Origin: Kallotenue papyrolyticum
GTDB taxonomy: Bacteria > Chloroflexota > Chloroflexia > Chloroflexales > Kallotenuaceae
DNA: 64,000 nt
Assembly (NCBI RefSeq): GCF_000526415.1
Contig: NZ_JAGA01000001.1
Location: 186,001 to 250,000, forward strand
Direction of reading: 5' to 3'
Part shown: in pieces, positions 16,404-24,684 of the stretch
How the letters are laid out: the number at the start of each line of letters is the position of its first letter
Position numbering within the stretch: the first letter of the stretch is position 1
Notes under the pieces: generated by a model
Seen by the model: only the letters and a program-made list of their open reading frames with translations
Told to the model about the DNA's origin: nothing
Databases searched by the model: none
Translations under genes and position numbers: made by a program

Positions 16404-17720
16404 ATGCCGAACAACATTCAAACGCTGGCGCTATCCACCGACGATCCTCGCCTGCTGGAAGAACTCTATCGCGCAGCCCTGCGTCGCGGCGAGGCAGATG
16501 CCTTTGCCATGGCGATGCGGACACGCTATGAACGCGCGCCGGAGCATCCGCTCTATGCGGCCTGGTACTATCGCCTGCAGGATCGCGCAACGGAGCGCGA
16601 TGCTGAGGGCAGCGCTCGTACTGCCTGGCGCGCGGCGCTGCCCCTGGCGCTGCTGAATGGCCTGATGTTCGCGCTGCTGGCGAACGATCGCTTCGTCTTC
16701 GCGGATGGGTTGCCCTACCTGCTGCTGTTCTGGTCACCACTGGTGGCGCTCCTGGTAGGGCTCTACCTGCTGCGCGAGTACCCCAGCGCGCGGGGTCGGA
16801 TGCTGCCCGCGCTGGGAAGCGTGATGGCCGTCAGCGCCTACGTGCTTACGCTCTCGCGCTGGCGGACTGGCGAGACCTACCGCACGCTTATGGTTGTGCA
16901 CCTGCCGCTGCTGGCCTGGCTGGGGATGGGCCTGGGCTTGCTCGGCTGGCGCTCCAGTGCGCGCGAACGCTTTGCCGCGCTGATCAAAACGCTGGAGATT
17001 GTGCTCACCGGCGGCGTGTTCGGCGCGGGCATGGCTGCGTTTGCGATCATCACCGTAGGCTTATTTGCGGCGTTGGGCGTTGATCTGCCGGAGTGGGCCC
17101 TGCAGACGCTCTTTGCGGGCGGGGCGGGCGCGGTGCCGGTGATTGCGGTGGCTGTCGCCTTCCAGCCACAGCGTTCGATGCTGGCACAACGTTTCGATCA
17201 GGGGTTGGGACGCCTGGTGCCGATCCTCATGCGTCTGCTGCTGCCGCTGACGTTGCTGGTGCTGGTGATCTATCTCTGTTTCATCCCCTTCAACTTCATG
17301 GGGCCGTTCCGCCAGCGCGATCTGCTGATTGTGTATAACATCATGCTCTTTGCGGTCATGGCGCTGCTGGTGGGTGCGACGCCGGTGCGCGAGGACGATC
17401 TGCCTATGCGCTACCATGTCTGGCTGCGCGCGGCCCTGCGAGCTGTGGCGGGTCTGAGTGTGGTGATCGGCCTCTATGCCCTGGCGGCGGTACTCTACCG
17501 CACCTGGTTCGGCGGCCTGACGCCCAACCGGTTTGCCGTGATCGGCTGGAATATGATCAACATTGGTCTGTTGATCGCGCTGCTCTTCCAGCAGTGGCGC
17601 ACCGACGCGCAGGCGTGGATCGTTGCGTTCCAGCGCATCGTGAGCATCGCGCTGGTGATCTACGGCGCCTGGACGCTCGTGCTGGTGTTGGCCATACCCT
17701 GGTTGTTCCGCACGGCATGA
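16404..17720 (+). CDS. DUF4153-like multi-pass membrane protein
   Basis: 438-residue protein: a soluble N-terminus of about 85 aa with no motif I recognise, then about ten to eleven hydrophobic helices. DUF4153 assignment rests on overall character and the conserved centre (FIPFNFMGPF, followed by MLFAVMALLVGATPV). The ATG at 16404 follows GAGG at 9 nt. It is third in a co-directional set with the membrane protein and the winged-helix regulator, and a palindromic site sits in its promoter region. Role unknown, possibly envelope-related. Confidence 0.6.
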   Translation: MPNNIQTLALSTDDPRLLEELYRAALRRGEADAFAMAMRTRYERAPEHPLYAAWYYRLQDRATERDAEGSARTAWRAALPLALLNGLMFALLANDRFVFADGLPYLLLFWSPLVALLVGLYLLREYPSARGRMLPALGSVMAVSAYVLTLSRWRTGETYRTLMVVHLPLLAWLGMGLGLLGWRSSARERFAALIKTLEIVLTGGVFGAGMAAFAIITVGLFAALGVDLPEWALQTLFAGGAGAVPVIAVAVAFQPQRSMLAQRFDQGLGRLVPILMRLLLPLTLLVLVIYLCFIPFNFMGPFRQRDLLIVYNIMLFAVMALLVGATPVREDDLPMRYHVWLRAALRAVAGLSVVIGLYALAAVLYRTWFGGLTPNRFAVIGWNMINIGLLIALLFQQWRTDAQAWIVAFQRIVSIALVIYGAWTLVLVLAIPWLFRTA

Positions 17721-17739
17721 GCCGGGCAGAGGCCATTAC

Positions 17740-17765
17740 GGCAGCGCCGCATTGTCGGCGCTGCC
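17740..17765. terminator. Hairpin between convergent genes
   Basis: Perfect 10-bp stem GGCAGCGCCG / CGGCGCTGCC with loop CATTGT, between the DUF4153 gene and the convergent DUF421 gene; no U-tract. Confidence 0.45.
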
Positions 17766-17824
17766 CCGCGTGAGCCATAGGGATGCGATGCGCTTGGGCG
17801 TGAGTACATCGCGGTAGCGCTGGC

Positions 17825-18277
17825 TCAACGTTGCTGCGCTTTGGGGATGATCGAAATGCTGCCGTTGCGCTCCAGTACGGCGTATTTGATCTGATCGAGG
17901 CGTTCCAGTCCCTGGCTGAGGCGCGCTTCAGCCAGAACATCGCTCTCGTTGACGCGGGTTTTGCGCATGCGATCCTGAAGCGGCTTGCCATTTTCCACGA
18001 TCACCAGCGGTACGTCGTTGAGCCATTTATCGACGGTCTTCGAGCGCGACGAGATCTCCTGCATCAGCAAATCGCTACCCAGCAGCGTCAGGATCAGCAG
18101 GAAGGCGTTGGTCATCGAATTATCGCTGTCGATCATTGCCTGCTGGATCGCTTCGGCGATGATCAGCAACAGCACGGCATCAAAGGTGGTGATCTGCGCC
18201 AGTGATCGTTTGCCGGTGATGCGAAACAGCAACAGCAGAACAAGATAGATCACCAGCGCACGCAGGATCGAGTCCAT
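17825..18277 (-). CDS. DUF421 (YetF-like) membrane protein
   Basis: 150-residue protein: two to three membrane helices in the first 75 residues, then a small soluble domain. Family landmarks are FRITGKRSLAQITTFD near residue 19, VDKWLNDVPLVIVENGK near 83, and a segment NESDVLAEARLSQGLERLDQIKYAVLERNGSISI, all typical of DUF421/YetF proteins. Family function is unsettled; in Bacillus, relatives are linked to sporulation and envelope stress. It follows the 18302-18811 gene by 24 nt and is probably co-transcribed. Confidence 0.85.
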   Translation of the reverse strand: MDSILRALVIYLVLLLLFRITGKRSLAQITTFDAVLLLIIAEAIQQAMIDSDNSMTNAFLLILTLLGSDLLMQEISSRSKTVDKWLNDVPLVIVENGKPLQDRMRKTRVNESDVLAEARLSQGLERLDQIKYAVLERNGSISIIPKAQQR

Positions 18278-18301
18278 AGCTGGCTCCTTTCAGCGGCATA
18301 C

Positions 18302-18811
18302 TCAGGGATAAACCAGTTGCGTCACGCGGAGCGGTTCGGCGCCATCGAGCCCGAGTTGCAGGGTATGCGCTCCAACGCGTATCGGTTGGAGATTGAAGGT
18401 GATCTGCAGCGGCTGGCCGGGCTGCTCCAGAAGAAACACAAAGATCAAGTGCTCCGCCCGCGCTTCGACCTGCTCCGGCTCGGGCACGACTCCCTGCAGT
18501 TCCATGCTATCCAGCCACGATCGATTCATGCTCAGGCGCAGCGCTTGCCCCTGCGTCGCCGCCGGCTGGACGCTAACCTCCAGTTCGGCGGGGGTGCGAT
18601 AGCGCGCGAAGCGGGCGTAGGTTACACGCAGCGGCTGATCGGCGCTGCCGGCGTGCGCGATGCTGAGCGGCCCGCCGCCAAACAGCCCAAGCAGTCCTGC
18701 CAGGGCCAGCAACGCCATGATCACCCAGCCGACGCGTTCAACCGTCCACTGGCGCTCTTGGAAGGCCAAATCCTCACCGATATGTAGATCTCCAACCTGT
18801 TTGGTGCTCAT
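18302..18811 (-). CDS. Hypothetical protein with one membrane helix
   Basis: 169 residues from the ATG at 18811 (GGAG 6 nt upstream; an ATG at 18832 adds seven residues with no ribosome site). A cytoplasmic N-terminus with GEDLAFQERQWTVERVGW is followed by one hydrophobic helix (about residues 29-47), then an exported beta-rich domain that I do not recognise. It is first of a two-gene unit with DUF421. Confidence 0.7.
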   Translation of the reverse strand: MSTKQVGDLHIGEDLAFQERQWTVERVGWVIMALLALAGLLGLFGGGPLSIAHAGSADQPLRVTYARFARYRTPAELEVSVQPAATQGQALRLSMNRSWLDSMELQGVVPEPEQVEARAEHLIFVFLLEQPGQPLQITFNLQPIRVGAHTLQLGLDGAEPLRVTQLVYP

Positions 18812-18856
18812 TCTTTGCTCCTTCGTGGTCATAATTGTTCTATCTGTGGAGAATGG

Positions 18857-18885
18857 TTGAATTGGTCCAGCAAAATGATCATAAT
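18857..18885 (+). promoter_or_regulatory. Promoter upstream of M16 peptidase pair
   Basis: TTGAAT (18857-18862), 17 bp, CATAAT (18880-18885) on the plus strand, in an AT-rich stretch 170 bp before the first M16 start. The 18812-19051 gap holds nothing else that I can identify. Confidence 0.55.
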
Positions 18886-19051
18886 AGGTTCTGGTCGTCG
18901 AGCGCGAGGATGTGTTATTGTGGTTGGTGCACCTCTCTTGAGCAAAAAATGTGCCACTTGCGGTGTTTGGGTGAGCGGTGCAGCCATGCGGGCGTGATTG
19001 ACGGCGCTGCCGGATCAGGCCATACTACTCGCCAGATGGAAAGGAGGGCGT

Positions 19052-20287
19052 GTGTCCCAAACGATTCATACCAGGCAACTGGCCAACGGTTTGACGGTTG
19101 CGGTCGAAGCGATGCCACACTTGCGTTCGGTGGCCTGGACGCTACTGCTGCCAACGGGATCGGCCAGCGATCCAGAAGGGCTGAGCGGCGCGATGCAGGT
19201 GCTGAACGGCATGGTCTATCGCGGTGCGGGCGAGCGCGACGCTCGCGCCCTGTCGGATGCGCTCGATGCACTGGGGGTGCAGCGCGGCGGACGCGTCGAT
19301 GTGGAATATACCACCTTTGGCGGCGCGGCGCTGGCCGACGACCTGGGTGCAGCCCTGGCGCTCTACGCCGACATAGTGCGCCGACCGCGCCTGCCCGCCG
19401 AGGAACTGGAAGCCGAGCGCGCCCTGGCGCTGCAAGCTGTGCGCGCGCTCAACGATCAGCCGACGCAGCGCCTGTTTGTGGAGCTGGGCAAGACCTATTT
19501 TCCGGGGCCCTTCGGACGCTCGGTGCTGGGCGAGTTGGACGAGTTGCAGCGTCTCGATCATGCAACCCTGATTGCCGATGCGCAACGGCGCTTGCGGCCC
19601 GCCGGCGGCGTGCTGGCCGTGGCCGGCGGCGTCGCTCCACAGCAGGTTTTTGATCTGGCCGAGCAGCTCTTCGGCGACTGGCAGGGTGCCCCGCCGCCAC
19701 TGCCCCGGCCCCAGCCGCGTCAGGAGCCGTGCTATCGCCATATCGAGCAGGATACCAGCCAGACGCAGATCGCGGCAGCCTATGCCTCGCTGCCGTTGGA
19801 CGATCCGGCCTACTACCACGAGCGCCTGGCGCTCAACGTGCTCTCCGGCAGCGGCATGTCGACGCGCCTGTTCGTCGAGGTGCGCGGCAAGCGTGGGCTG
19901 GTGTACAGTGTGGGCGCCTTCCCGCGCATCCATCGCGGCCTGGGCGTGGTGCTGGCCTACGCTGGTACGCAGCCCGACCGCGCCCAGGAAACCGTTGATG
20001 TTCTGCTGGGCGAACTGCGCCGCATTCGCCAGGGCGTCCGCCAGGACGAACTTGATCGCGCGCGTGTCAGCCTGCTCGCGGCGCTGGTGATGCAGGGCGA
20101 GTCCACCGGTGCGCGCGCTGGCGCGATGGCCTCCGATGTCTTCTTAATCGGTCGCCCGCGCACGCTGGACGAGATCCGCAGTGCGGTTGAGGCTGTGACG
20201 CTCGATAGCCTCAACACGTACCTGGCTGAGCGCCCCGAACCGCGCTTCACCGTGGTGACGCTGGGACCAAAGCCGGTGACGGTGTAG
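19052..20287 (+). CDS. M16 family peptidase-like subunit lacking the zinc motif
   Basis: 411-residue member of the M16 (insulinase/processing-peptidase) family. The N-terminal segment HTRQLANGLTVAVEAMP is family-typical, but where HxxEH should be the sequence reads GLSGAMQVLNGMVYRGAGE: no His pair, no Glu. It should therefore not bind zinc and is likely a non-catalytic partner, like the alpha subunit in two-chain M16 enzymes. The second half has the M16 C-terminal pattern (LNVLSGSGMSTRLFVEVRGKRGLVYSVGA; landmark RGKRGLVYSVGA), which helps recognise substrate. Start: GTG at 19052 with AAGGAGGG before it. The catalytic partner at 21282 is 1 kb downstream, across repeat block II. Confidence 0.9.
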   Translation: MSQTIHTRQLANGLTVAVEAMPHLRSVAWTLLLPTGSASDPEGLSGAMQVLNGMVYRGAGERDARALSDALDALGVQRGGRVDVEYTTFGGAALADDLGAALALYADIVRRPRLPAEELEAERALALQAVRALNDQPTQRLFVELGKTYFPGPFGRSVLGELDELQRLDHATLIADAQRRLRPAGGVLAVAGGVAPQQVFDLAEQLFGDWQGAPPPLPRPQPRQEPCYRHIEQDTSQTQIAAAYASLPLDDPAYYHERLALNVLSGSGMSTRLFVEVRGKRGLVYSVGAFPRIHRGLGVVLAYAGTQPDRAQETVDVLLGELRRIRQGVRQDELDRARVSLLAALVMQGESTGARAGAMASDVFLIGRPRTLDEIRSAVEAVTLDSLNTYLAERPEPRFTVVTLGPKPVTV

Positions 20288-20348
20288 AGCGGGAAACAGG
20301 GAGACCGGCAGGTGAGGAGCAGCGCGGATGCCATCCCAGGAGCCTCTC

Positions 20349-20507
20349 GGCGTGCGGGCACCATGCTCCACGAGCGCTTCTGGCGTGCGGGAGCCATGCT
20401 CCCGCGGCGCCCGACAGGGCGCCAGTGCATGCCACGGTTCGATTGCATGCCAACACGTTGCGCGGTTCTCCAACGTGGCGTGCCAGCATGGCTGGCGCAC
20501 TCCAAAA
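20349..20507 (+). repeat. 159-bp duplicate, inverted copy at 12525-12683
   Basis: Perfect match, as reverse complement, to part of block I, 7.7 kb away; includes the degenerate B hairpin, B and C hairpins, alpha payload and A hairpin. Confidence 0.9.
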
Positions 20508-20515
20508 CAACTCTC

Positions 20516-20940
20516 TTTGGAGTGCGGGAGCCATGCTCCCGCGGCGCCCGACAGGGCGCCAATGCGCCCAGGGCGGGAAGCTCCATGCAGCGCCGCGTCT
20601 GCGCACCTCAACATGGCTGCCCGCTGCGCGTGGCGCGCCAGCATGGCTGGCGCACTCCAAAACAACTCTCTTTGGCGTGCGGGAGCCGTGCTCCCGCGGC
20701 GCCCAGGGCGGGAAGCTCTATGCAGCGCCGCGTCTGCGCACCTCAACATGGCTGCCCGCTGCGCGTGGCGCGCCAGCATGGCTGGCGCACTCCAAAACAA
20801 CTCTCTTTGGCGTGCGGGAGCCGTGCTCCCGCGGCGCCCAGGGCGGGAAGCTCCATGCAGCGCCGCGTCTGCGCACCTCAACATGGCTGCCCGCTGCGCG
20901 TGGCGCGCCAGCATGGCTGGCGCACTCCAAAACAACTCTC
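20516..20940 (+). repeat. Tandem array, 3 units (155, 135, 135 bp)
   Basis: Units begin with TTTGG at 20516, 20671 and 20806. Units 2 and 3 differ by a single base that I can see (TCTATG versus TCCATG). Unit 1 carries a 20-bp addition (C-hairpin sequence ACAGGGCGCCAATGC region). The spacer between modules reads ACAACTCTC. Confidence 0.88.
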
Positions 20941-21281
20941 TTTGGAGTGCGGGAGCCATGCTCCCGCGGCGCCCGACAGGGCGCCAGTGCATGCCACGGT
21001 TCGATTGCATGCCAACACGTTGCGCGGTTCTCCAACGTGGCGCGCCAGCCATGCTGGCGCACTCCAAAAAACTCGGGGAGCCACGCTCCCGCGGCGCCCA
21101 GGGAGCTTCATGCAGTGCCGCGCCTGCACACCTCAACGTGGCGCGCCAGCCATGCTGGCGCACGCCAAAACGGCGCTGCCGGCGCAGACTCATGTCGTGG
21201 TGCTGCTGTGGCCCAGCATGTCGCGTGGAGGCCCAAGGGCTGACTGGCGCACACTAAAAAATGCACATCACAGGAGGCGCT

Positions 21282-22511
21282 ATGCGCTACGATCACCATA
21301 CCTTACCGAACGGACTGACGATCGTGGGCGAATACCATCCCACCGCTCAGTCGGTGGCGATCGGCTTCTTCACCCGCACCGGTGCACGTGATGAAACGCC
21401 GGAGATCAGCGGCGTGAGCCATTTCCTGGAACACATGATGTTCAAAGGCAGCGAGCGTGTGTCCGGCGAGCAGATCGACCTGGAGTTTGACTCCATGGGC
21501 GCGCGCTACAACGCCTTCACCTCAGAGGAGGCGACGGTGTACTATGGCGCAGTCTTGCCGGAGTTCCAGACGCGGCTGATCGATCTGCTGGCCGAATTGC
21601 TGCGGCCTGCGCTGCGCCAGGAGGATTTCGACACCGAGAAGCAGGTGATCCTGGAAGAGATCGCCATGTACAAGGACCGGCCGCACTATATGGTCTATCA
21701 ACTGGCGCGGCAGACCTACCATCAGGGGCATCCGCTGGGCAACAGCGTGCTGGGCAGCACCGAGAGCATCTCGGCGCTCACGCGCGACCAGATGCTGGCC
21801 TACTTCCAGCGCCGCTATGTGCCTAACAATATGGTCGTTGCGCTGACGGGCCGCTATAACTGGGAAGCAGCGCTACAGACCATCACCGAGCGCTGCGGCG
21901 CGTGGCAGCCCGGCGATGCGCAGCGCGACCTCACACCGCCGCAGCCAACTCCGCTGGAGCGCATGGTTGCCGATCCCAGGCGCGATCGGGTGTACCTCTG
22001 CGCGGTAGCGCCTGCGCCCGCGGCCCAGAGCGATGCGCGCTACGCTGCCGAGGTGCTCGCCAAAGCGATCGGTGGCGGCGAGGGTTCGCGTCTCTACTGG
22101 GCGCTGGTGCATCCCGGCATCGCCGAGAGCGCGGCGATGCAGTACAGCGAGGAGGACGGCGCGGGTGCGTTCTATACCTTTGTTACCTGCGACCCGTCGC
22201 AGTTCGCTCAGGTGCTCGACCTGTTGCGCACGACGCTGGTACAGGCGCAGACCGATGGCCTGAGCGAGGATGAGCTGGCACGCGCGCGGCGCAAGCTGGC
22301 CTCCGGATTGGTGCTGCGCGCCGAAACGCCCATGGGCCGCTTGACTTCGGTTGGCTTCGACTGGCTCTACCGTCGGCGTATCGAGCCGCTCAACGAGAGC
22401 GTCGATCGCCTGCTGGGCGTGGCGCGTCCCGACGTCGCTGCGCTGCTGGCCGATCGGCCCTTTGCGACCTTGACGCTGGTCGCGCTAGGCCGTCTGGAGG
22501 CGGCGGCCTGA
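21282..22511 (+). CDS. M16 family zinc metallopeptidase (catalytic)
   Basis: 409-residue zinc peptidase of the processing-peptidase/PqqL type. The zinc motif HFLEHMMFKGSE (HxxEH at about residues 49-53) is intact, with the distal Glu in the following helix (SEEATVYY region), then the C-terminal inactive half. AGGAGG lies 4 nt before the ATG at 21282; an upstream in-frame ATG (21261) lacks a ribosome site. It probably assembles with the zinc-less protein at 19052-20287 to form an active heterodimer or heterotetramer. Substrate unknown; misfolded peptides or precursor peptides are family guesses. Confidence 0.93.
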   Translation: MRYDHHTLPNGLTIVGEYHPTAQSVAIGFFTRTGARDETPEISGVSHFLEHMMFKGSERVSGEQIDLEFDSMGARYNAFTSEEATVYYGAVLPEFQTRLIDLLAELLRPALRQEDFDTEKQVILEEIAMYKDRPHYMVYQLARQTYHQGHPLGNSVLGSTESISALTRDQMLAYFQRRYVPNNMVVALTGRYNWEAALQTITERCGAWQPGDAQRDLTPPQPTPLERMVADPRRDRVYLCAVAPAPAAQSDARYAAEVLAKAIGGGEGSRLYWALVHPGIAESAAMQYSEEDGAGAFYTFVTCDPSQFAQVLDLLRTTLVQAQTDGLSEDELARARRKLASGLVLRAETPMGRLTSVGFDWLYRRRIEPLNESVDRLLGVARPDVAALLADRPFATLTLVALGRLEAAA

Positions 22512-22595
22512 TCACGTGCTGTGACGCTTCCTGTCACAACGCCGGCCTATCCTTGACTCATCTTGCGAGGAGCGAATGAGTCAGGAGGTTGGCGT

Positions 22596-22757
22596 ATGTG
22601 GGACCTGGAGCGGACGGAACGGCTGGTGACGCGGCTTTTCCCGCTGATTTTACTGGCGATGCTGTTGGGCTTGGCGTGGATGACGCTCCAGCATGATCCG
22701 GCCCAGCTCAGTTCGGCGCTCACGTCGGTCACACCGTCCTTGCCTGGGACGCGTTGA
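22596..22757 (+). CDS. Small single-helix membrane protein
   Basis: 53 residues: MWDLERTERLVTRLF, a hydrophobic helix (about 16-28), then a Ser/Thr/Pro-rich tail. AGGAGG stands 7 nt before the ATG, and a TTGACT hexamer lies at 22553, though no convincing -10 at the right spacing. It sits 84 nt behind the M16 peptidase. No family recognised; being short and clean in translation signals, it could be a real microprotein. Confidence 0.5.
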   Translation: MWDLERTERLVTRLFPLILLAMLLGLAWMTLQHDPAQLSSALTSVTPSLPGTR

Positions 22758-22775
22758 ACGCGGTTGTGGCTGACG

Positions 22776-23726
22776 CTAGCCGGCACAGCGCCGTGCCAGC
22801 GCGATCATACGCGTCAGAAACAGGTCCAGAAACGCCTCGCGATCGAACGTGCGCACCAGCCGTGCATTGGGCTGCCGACCAAGCGTGCGATGCACATCGG
22901 CAAATGTTTTGCCCAACGTACGCGGACTGTCGGTCTCGACATCCACGAAGACGCTTTCGACGCGCGCCAGCTCCGGACGGAATGCCAGCGCCAGCGCGCA
23001 GGGATCGTTGATCGCGCAGCCGGCGTAGCCGAAGTAGTCGTGGTGGAAGTCGATGTAGAAGCTTGTCGCGTCGGCGATGAAGCGCGGGATCGGCCCTGGC
23101 GCGCGCAACAACTGTTCGATGTGCGCCGGGCCGAGCAGCACTTGCGCGGTGATGTCCCACGGGATGATTGTCAGCGGCAGGCCGCTGTGCAGCACGATCG
23201 CCGCGGCATGCGGATCGACATAGATGTTGAACTCGGCTAGCGGCGTGGTGTTGCCCGGTACATCGAAAGCGCCACCCATGACGATCACCTCGCGCAGGCG
23301 CTCCACGATGCGCGGCTCGCGCCGCACGGCCAGCGCTACGTTGGTTAGCGGCGCGACGGCGACCAGCGTTACAGGTCGGACGGCCTGCATGAGCGTGCGC
23401 ACCAGGTAATCGACAGCATGGTCATCGGCCGGCAGGCGGCGCGGCGGGGGGAGCTGCGCGCGGCCTAGGCCGCTGGCGCCATGGGTTTCGGGCGCGGTCA
23501 AGGGCGGGCGCAGCAGTGGCACGGCTACGCCCGGGACCACCGGCACGTCGGCGCGCGCCAGTTCAAGCACGCTCAGGGCGTTGCGTACGCCCTGATCAAG
23601 CGGGCAGTTCCCGCCGGTGACGGTCACGGCCAGGAGCTCGATCTCGGGTGAGGCCAGCGCCAACAGGATCGCCAGTGCGTCATCGATGCCTGGATCGGTG
23701 TCCAGGATCACAGCCTGAGGTGACAT
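22776..23726 (-). CDS. Nucleoside hydrolase (second paralogue)
   Basis: 316 aa from the ATG at 23726 (AAGGAAG upstream). The N-terminal Ca site is canonical, DTDPGIDDALAILLAL, unlike the first paralogue. It also has VTVTGGNCPLDQGVRNAL, a VAPLTNVALA segment, VIVMGGAFDVPGNTTPLAEFNI (landmark MGGAFDVPGN) and NDPCALALAF with an Asp typical of the fold. It is more likely a pyrimidine or inosine-uridine hydrolase (RihA/B-like). No transport or salvage genes neighbour it. Confidence 0.9.
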   Translation of the reverse strand: MSPQAVILDTDPGIDDALAILLALASPEIELLAVTVTGGNCPLDQGVRNALSVLELARADVPVVPGVAVPLLRPPLTAPETHGASGLGRAQLPPPRRLPADDHAVDYLVRTLMQAVRPVTLVAVAPLTNVALAVRREPRIVERLREVIVMGGAFDVPGNTTPLAEFNIYVDPHAAAIVLHSGLPLTIIPWDITAQVLLGPAHIEQLLRAPGPIPRFIADATSFYIDFHHDYFGYAGCAINDPCALALAFRPELARVESVFVDVETDSPRTLGKTFADVHRTLGRQPNARLVRTFDREAFLDLFLTRMIALARRCAG

Positions 23727-23809
23727 ATGGCTTCCTTTCGATCTACCATACCATCGTAGCAGAGATCGGCTAAACCGCGAGCAGTCGGCACCGGTCCGGG
23801 GAGAGCAGC

Positions 23810-24583
23810 ATGACTCAGAATCAGCGCATCGCACTGGTGACAGCAGCGGGTGGCGGGATCGGCCAGGCAACGACGCTGGCGCTTCTGCGCCAGGAGTGTA
23901 CGGTAATCGCGGTTGATCGCGATCAGGCTGCGCTGGACGAACTGCAGCGCCGAGCGAATACCCCGCGGCTCTTTGCGGTAGTCGCGGATGTGACGCAGCC
24001 GGTGGCGGTCGAACGTGTGATGCAACTGCCGGCGCGTCTGGGTGGCCTGCATATTCTGGTCAACGGCGTCGGCTCGACCTGTAGCGGCGGGCTGCGCGAT
24101 TTGCGCCTGGAAGATTGGTGGCAGAAGTTTGAGCTCAATTTGACGAGCGTCTTTCTCTGCACTAAAGCGGCACTGCCGCTGCTGCAGGCAACGCCGGGCG
24201 ATCGGGTGGTGATCAACCTGTCGTCGTCGCTGGCGGTCGTGGCCGATCCGGAAACGCTGGCCTACAGCACGTTCAAGGCCGGCCTGGAACAGATGACGCG
24301 CTGTCTGGCGCTCGATCTGGCACGGGATGGCATTCGCGTTGTCGCGGTTGCGCCGGGACCGGTTGGGAGCACCGGCGGTGAAGCCGGCTTCGAGACGGAA
24401 ACCTATCTGCGCCTGACGCCGCTGCGTCGCTTTGCCGAACCCGAAGAAATTGCCTCCATGATCGCGTTTCTCGCTGCGCCGGCGGCCAGCTATGTAACAG
24501 GCGCAATCCTGCGCGTCGACGGCGGCGACACCGCTTTCGGCGCCGGCTGGGGGGCCATCCTGCAATCTCTGAGTCGCGACTGA
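23810..24583 (+). CDS. Short-chain dehydrogenase/reductase
   Basis: 257-residue classical SDR oxidoreductase. Cofactor motif TAAGGGIGQA (residues 10-19; normally TGxxxGIG, here Ala replaces the second Gly), Asp36-type acidic residue in AVDRD favouring NAD(H), NGVG in place of NNAG, active-site Ser in NLSSSLAVV (near 138), and YxxxK in AYSTFKAG (near 152-156). C-terminal DGG motif present. Substrate unknown; its convergent neighbour is a GH51 arabinofuranosidase, so a pentose- or sugar-related role is possible. Confidence 0.88.
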   Translation: MTQNQRIALVTAAGGGIGQATTLALLRQECTVIAVDRDQAALDELQRRANTPRLFAVVADVTQPVAVERVMQLPARLGGLHILVNGVGSTCSGGLRDLRLEDWWQKFELNLTSVFLCTKAALPLLQATPGDRVVINLSSSLAVVADPETLAYSTFKAGLEQMTRCLALDLARDGIRVVAVAPGPVGSTGGEAGFETETYLRLTPLRRFAEPEEIASMIAFLAAPAASYVTGAILRVDGGDTAFGAGWGAILQSLSRD

Positions 24584-24684
24584 TGCACCGTCTGGGCATC
24601 GGTCTGGTGATAACAGAATGCGAGCATGACGCAGCGCGTCGCCGCGCACGGGGCAGCGACCGACGCGCTGCACACGACCGTTGT

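Larger units (their letters stand above)
20341..21258. repeat. Repeat block II: array of hairpin modules between the M16 genes
   Basis: About 920 bp of near-continuous modules. Each begins TTTGG(C/A)GTGC, has the B hairpin GCGGGAGCC(A/G)TGCTCCCGC, a payload, the A hairpin GCGCCAGCATGGCTGGCGC (sometimes CCATGC), and ends GCACTCCAAA. There are two payload types: alpha (from about 20425 and again from about 20983) and beta (three copies, 20566-20935, plus a diverged one near 21110). A third, gamma-type segment (about 21171-21235) is shared with block I. Long open frames on both strands are by-products of the repeat. Confidence 0.88.

Noticed and set aside
20516-20940. CRISPR-like regular repetition.
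   Set aside because: Units are 135 bp with no unique 30-40 bp spacers, and no cas genes are nearby.
20144-21391. Open frames of 270-360 codons on both strands across block II.
   Set aside because: A 135-bp unit keeps reading frame (45 codons), so repeats produce long open frames in any frame; none looks like a protein.
22520-22540. CRP-like palindrome TGTGAC...GTCACA.
   Set aside because: Spacing between half-sites (9 bp) does not match the CRP rule (6 bp), and no target gene is clear.
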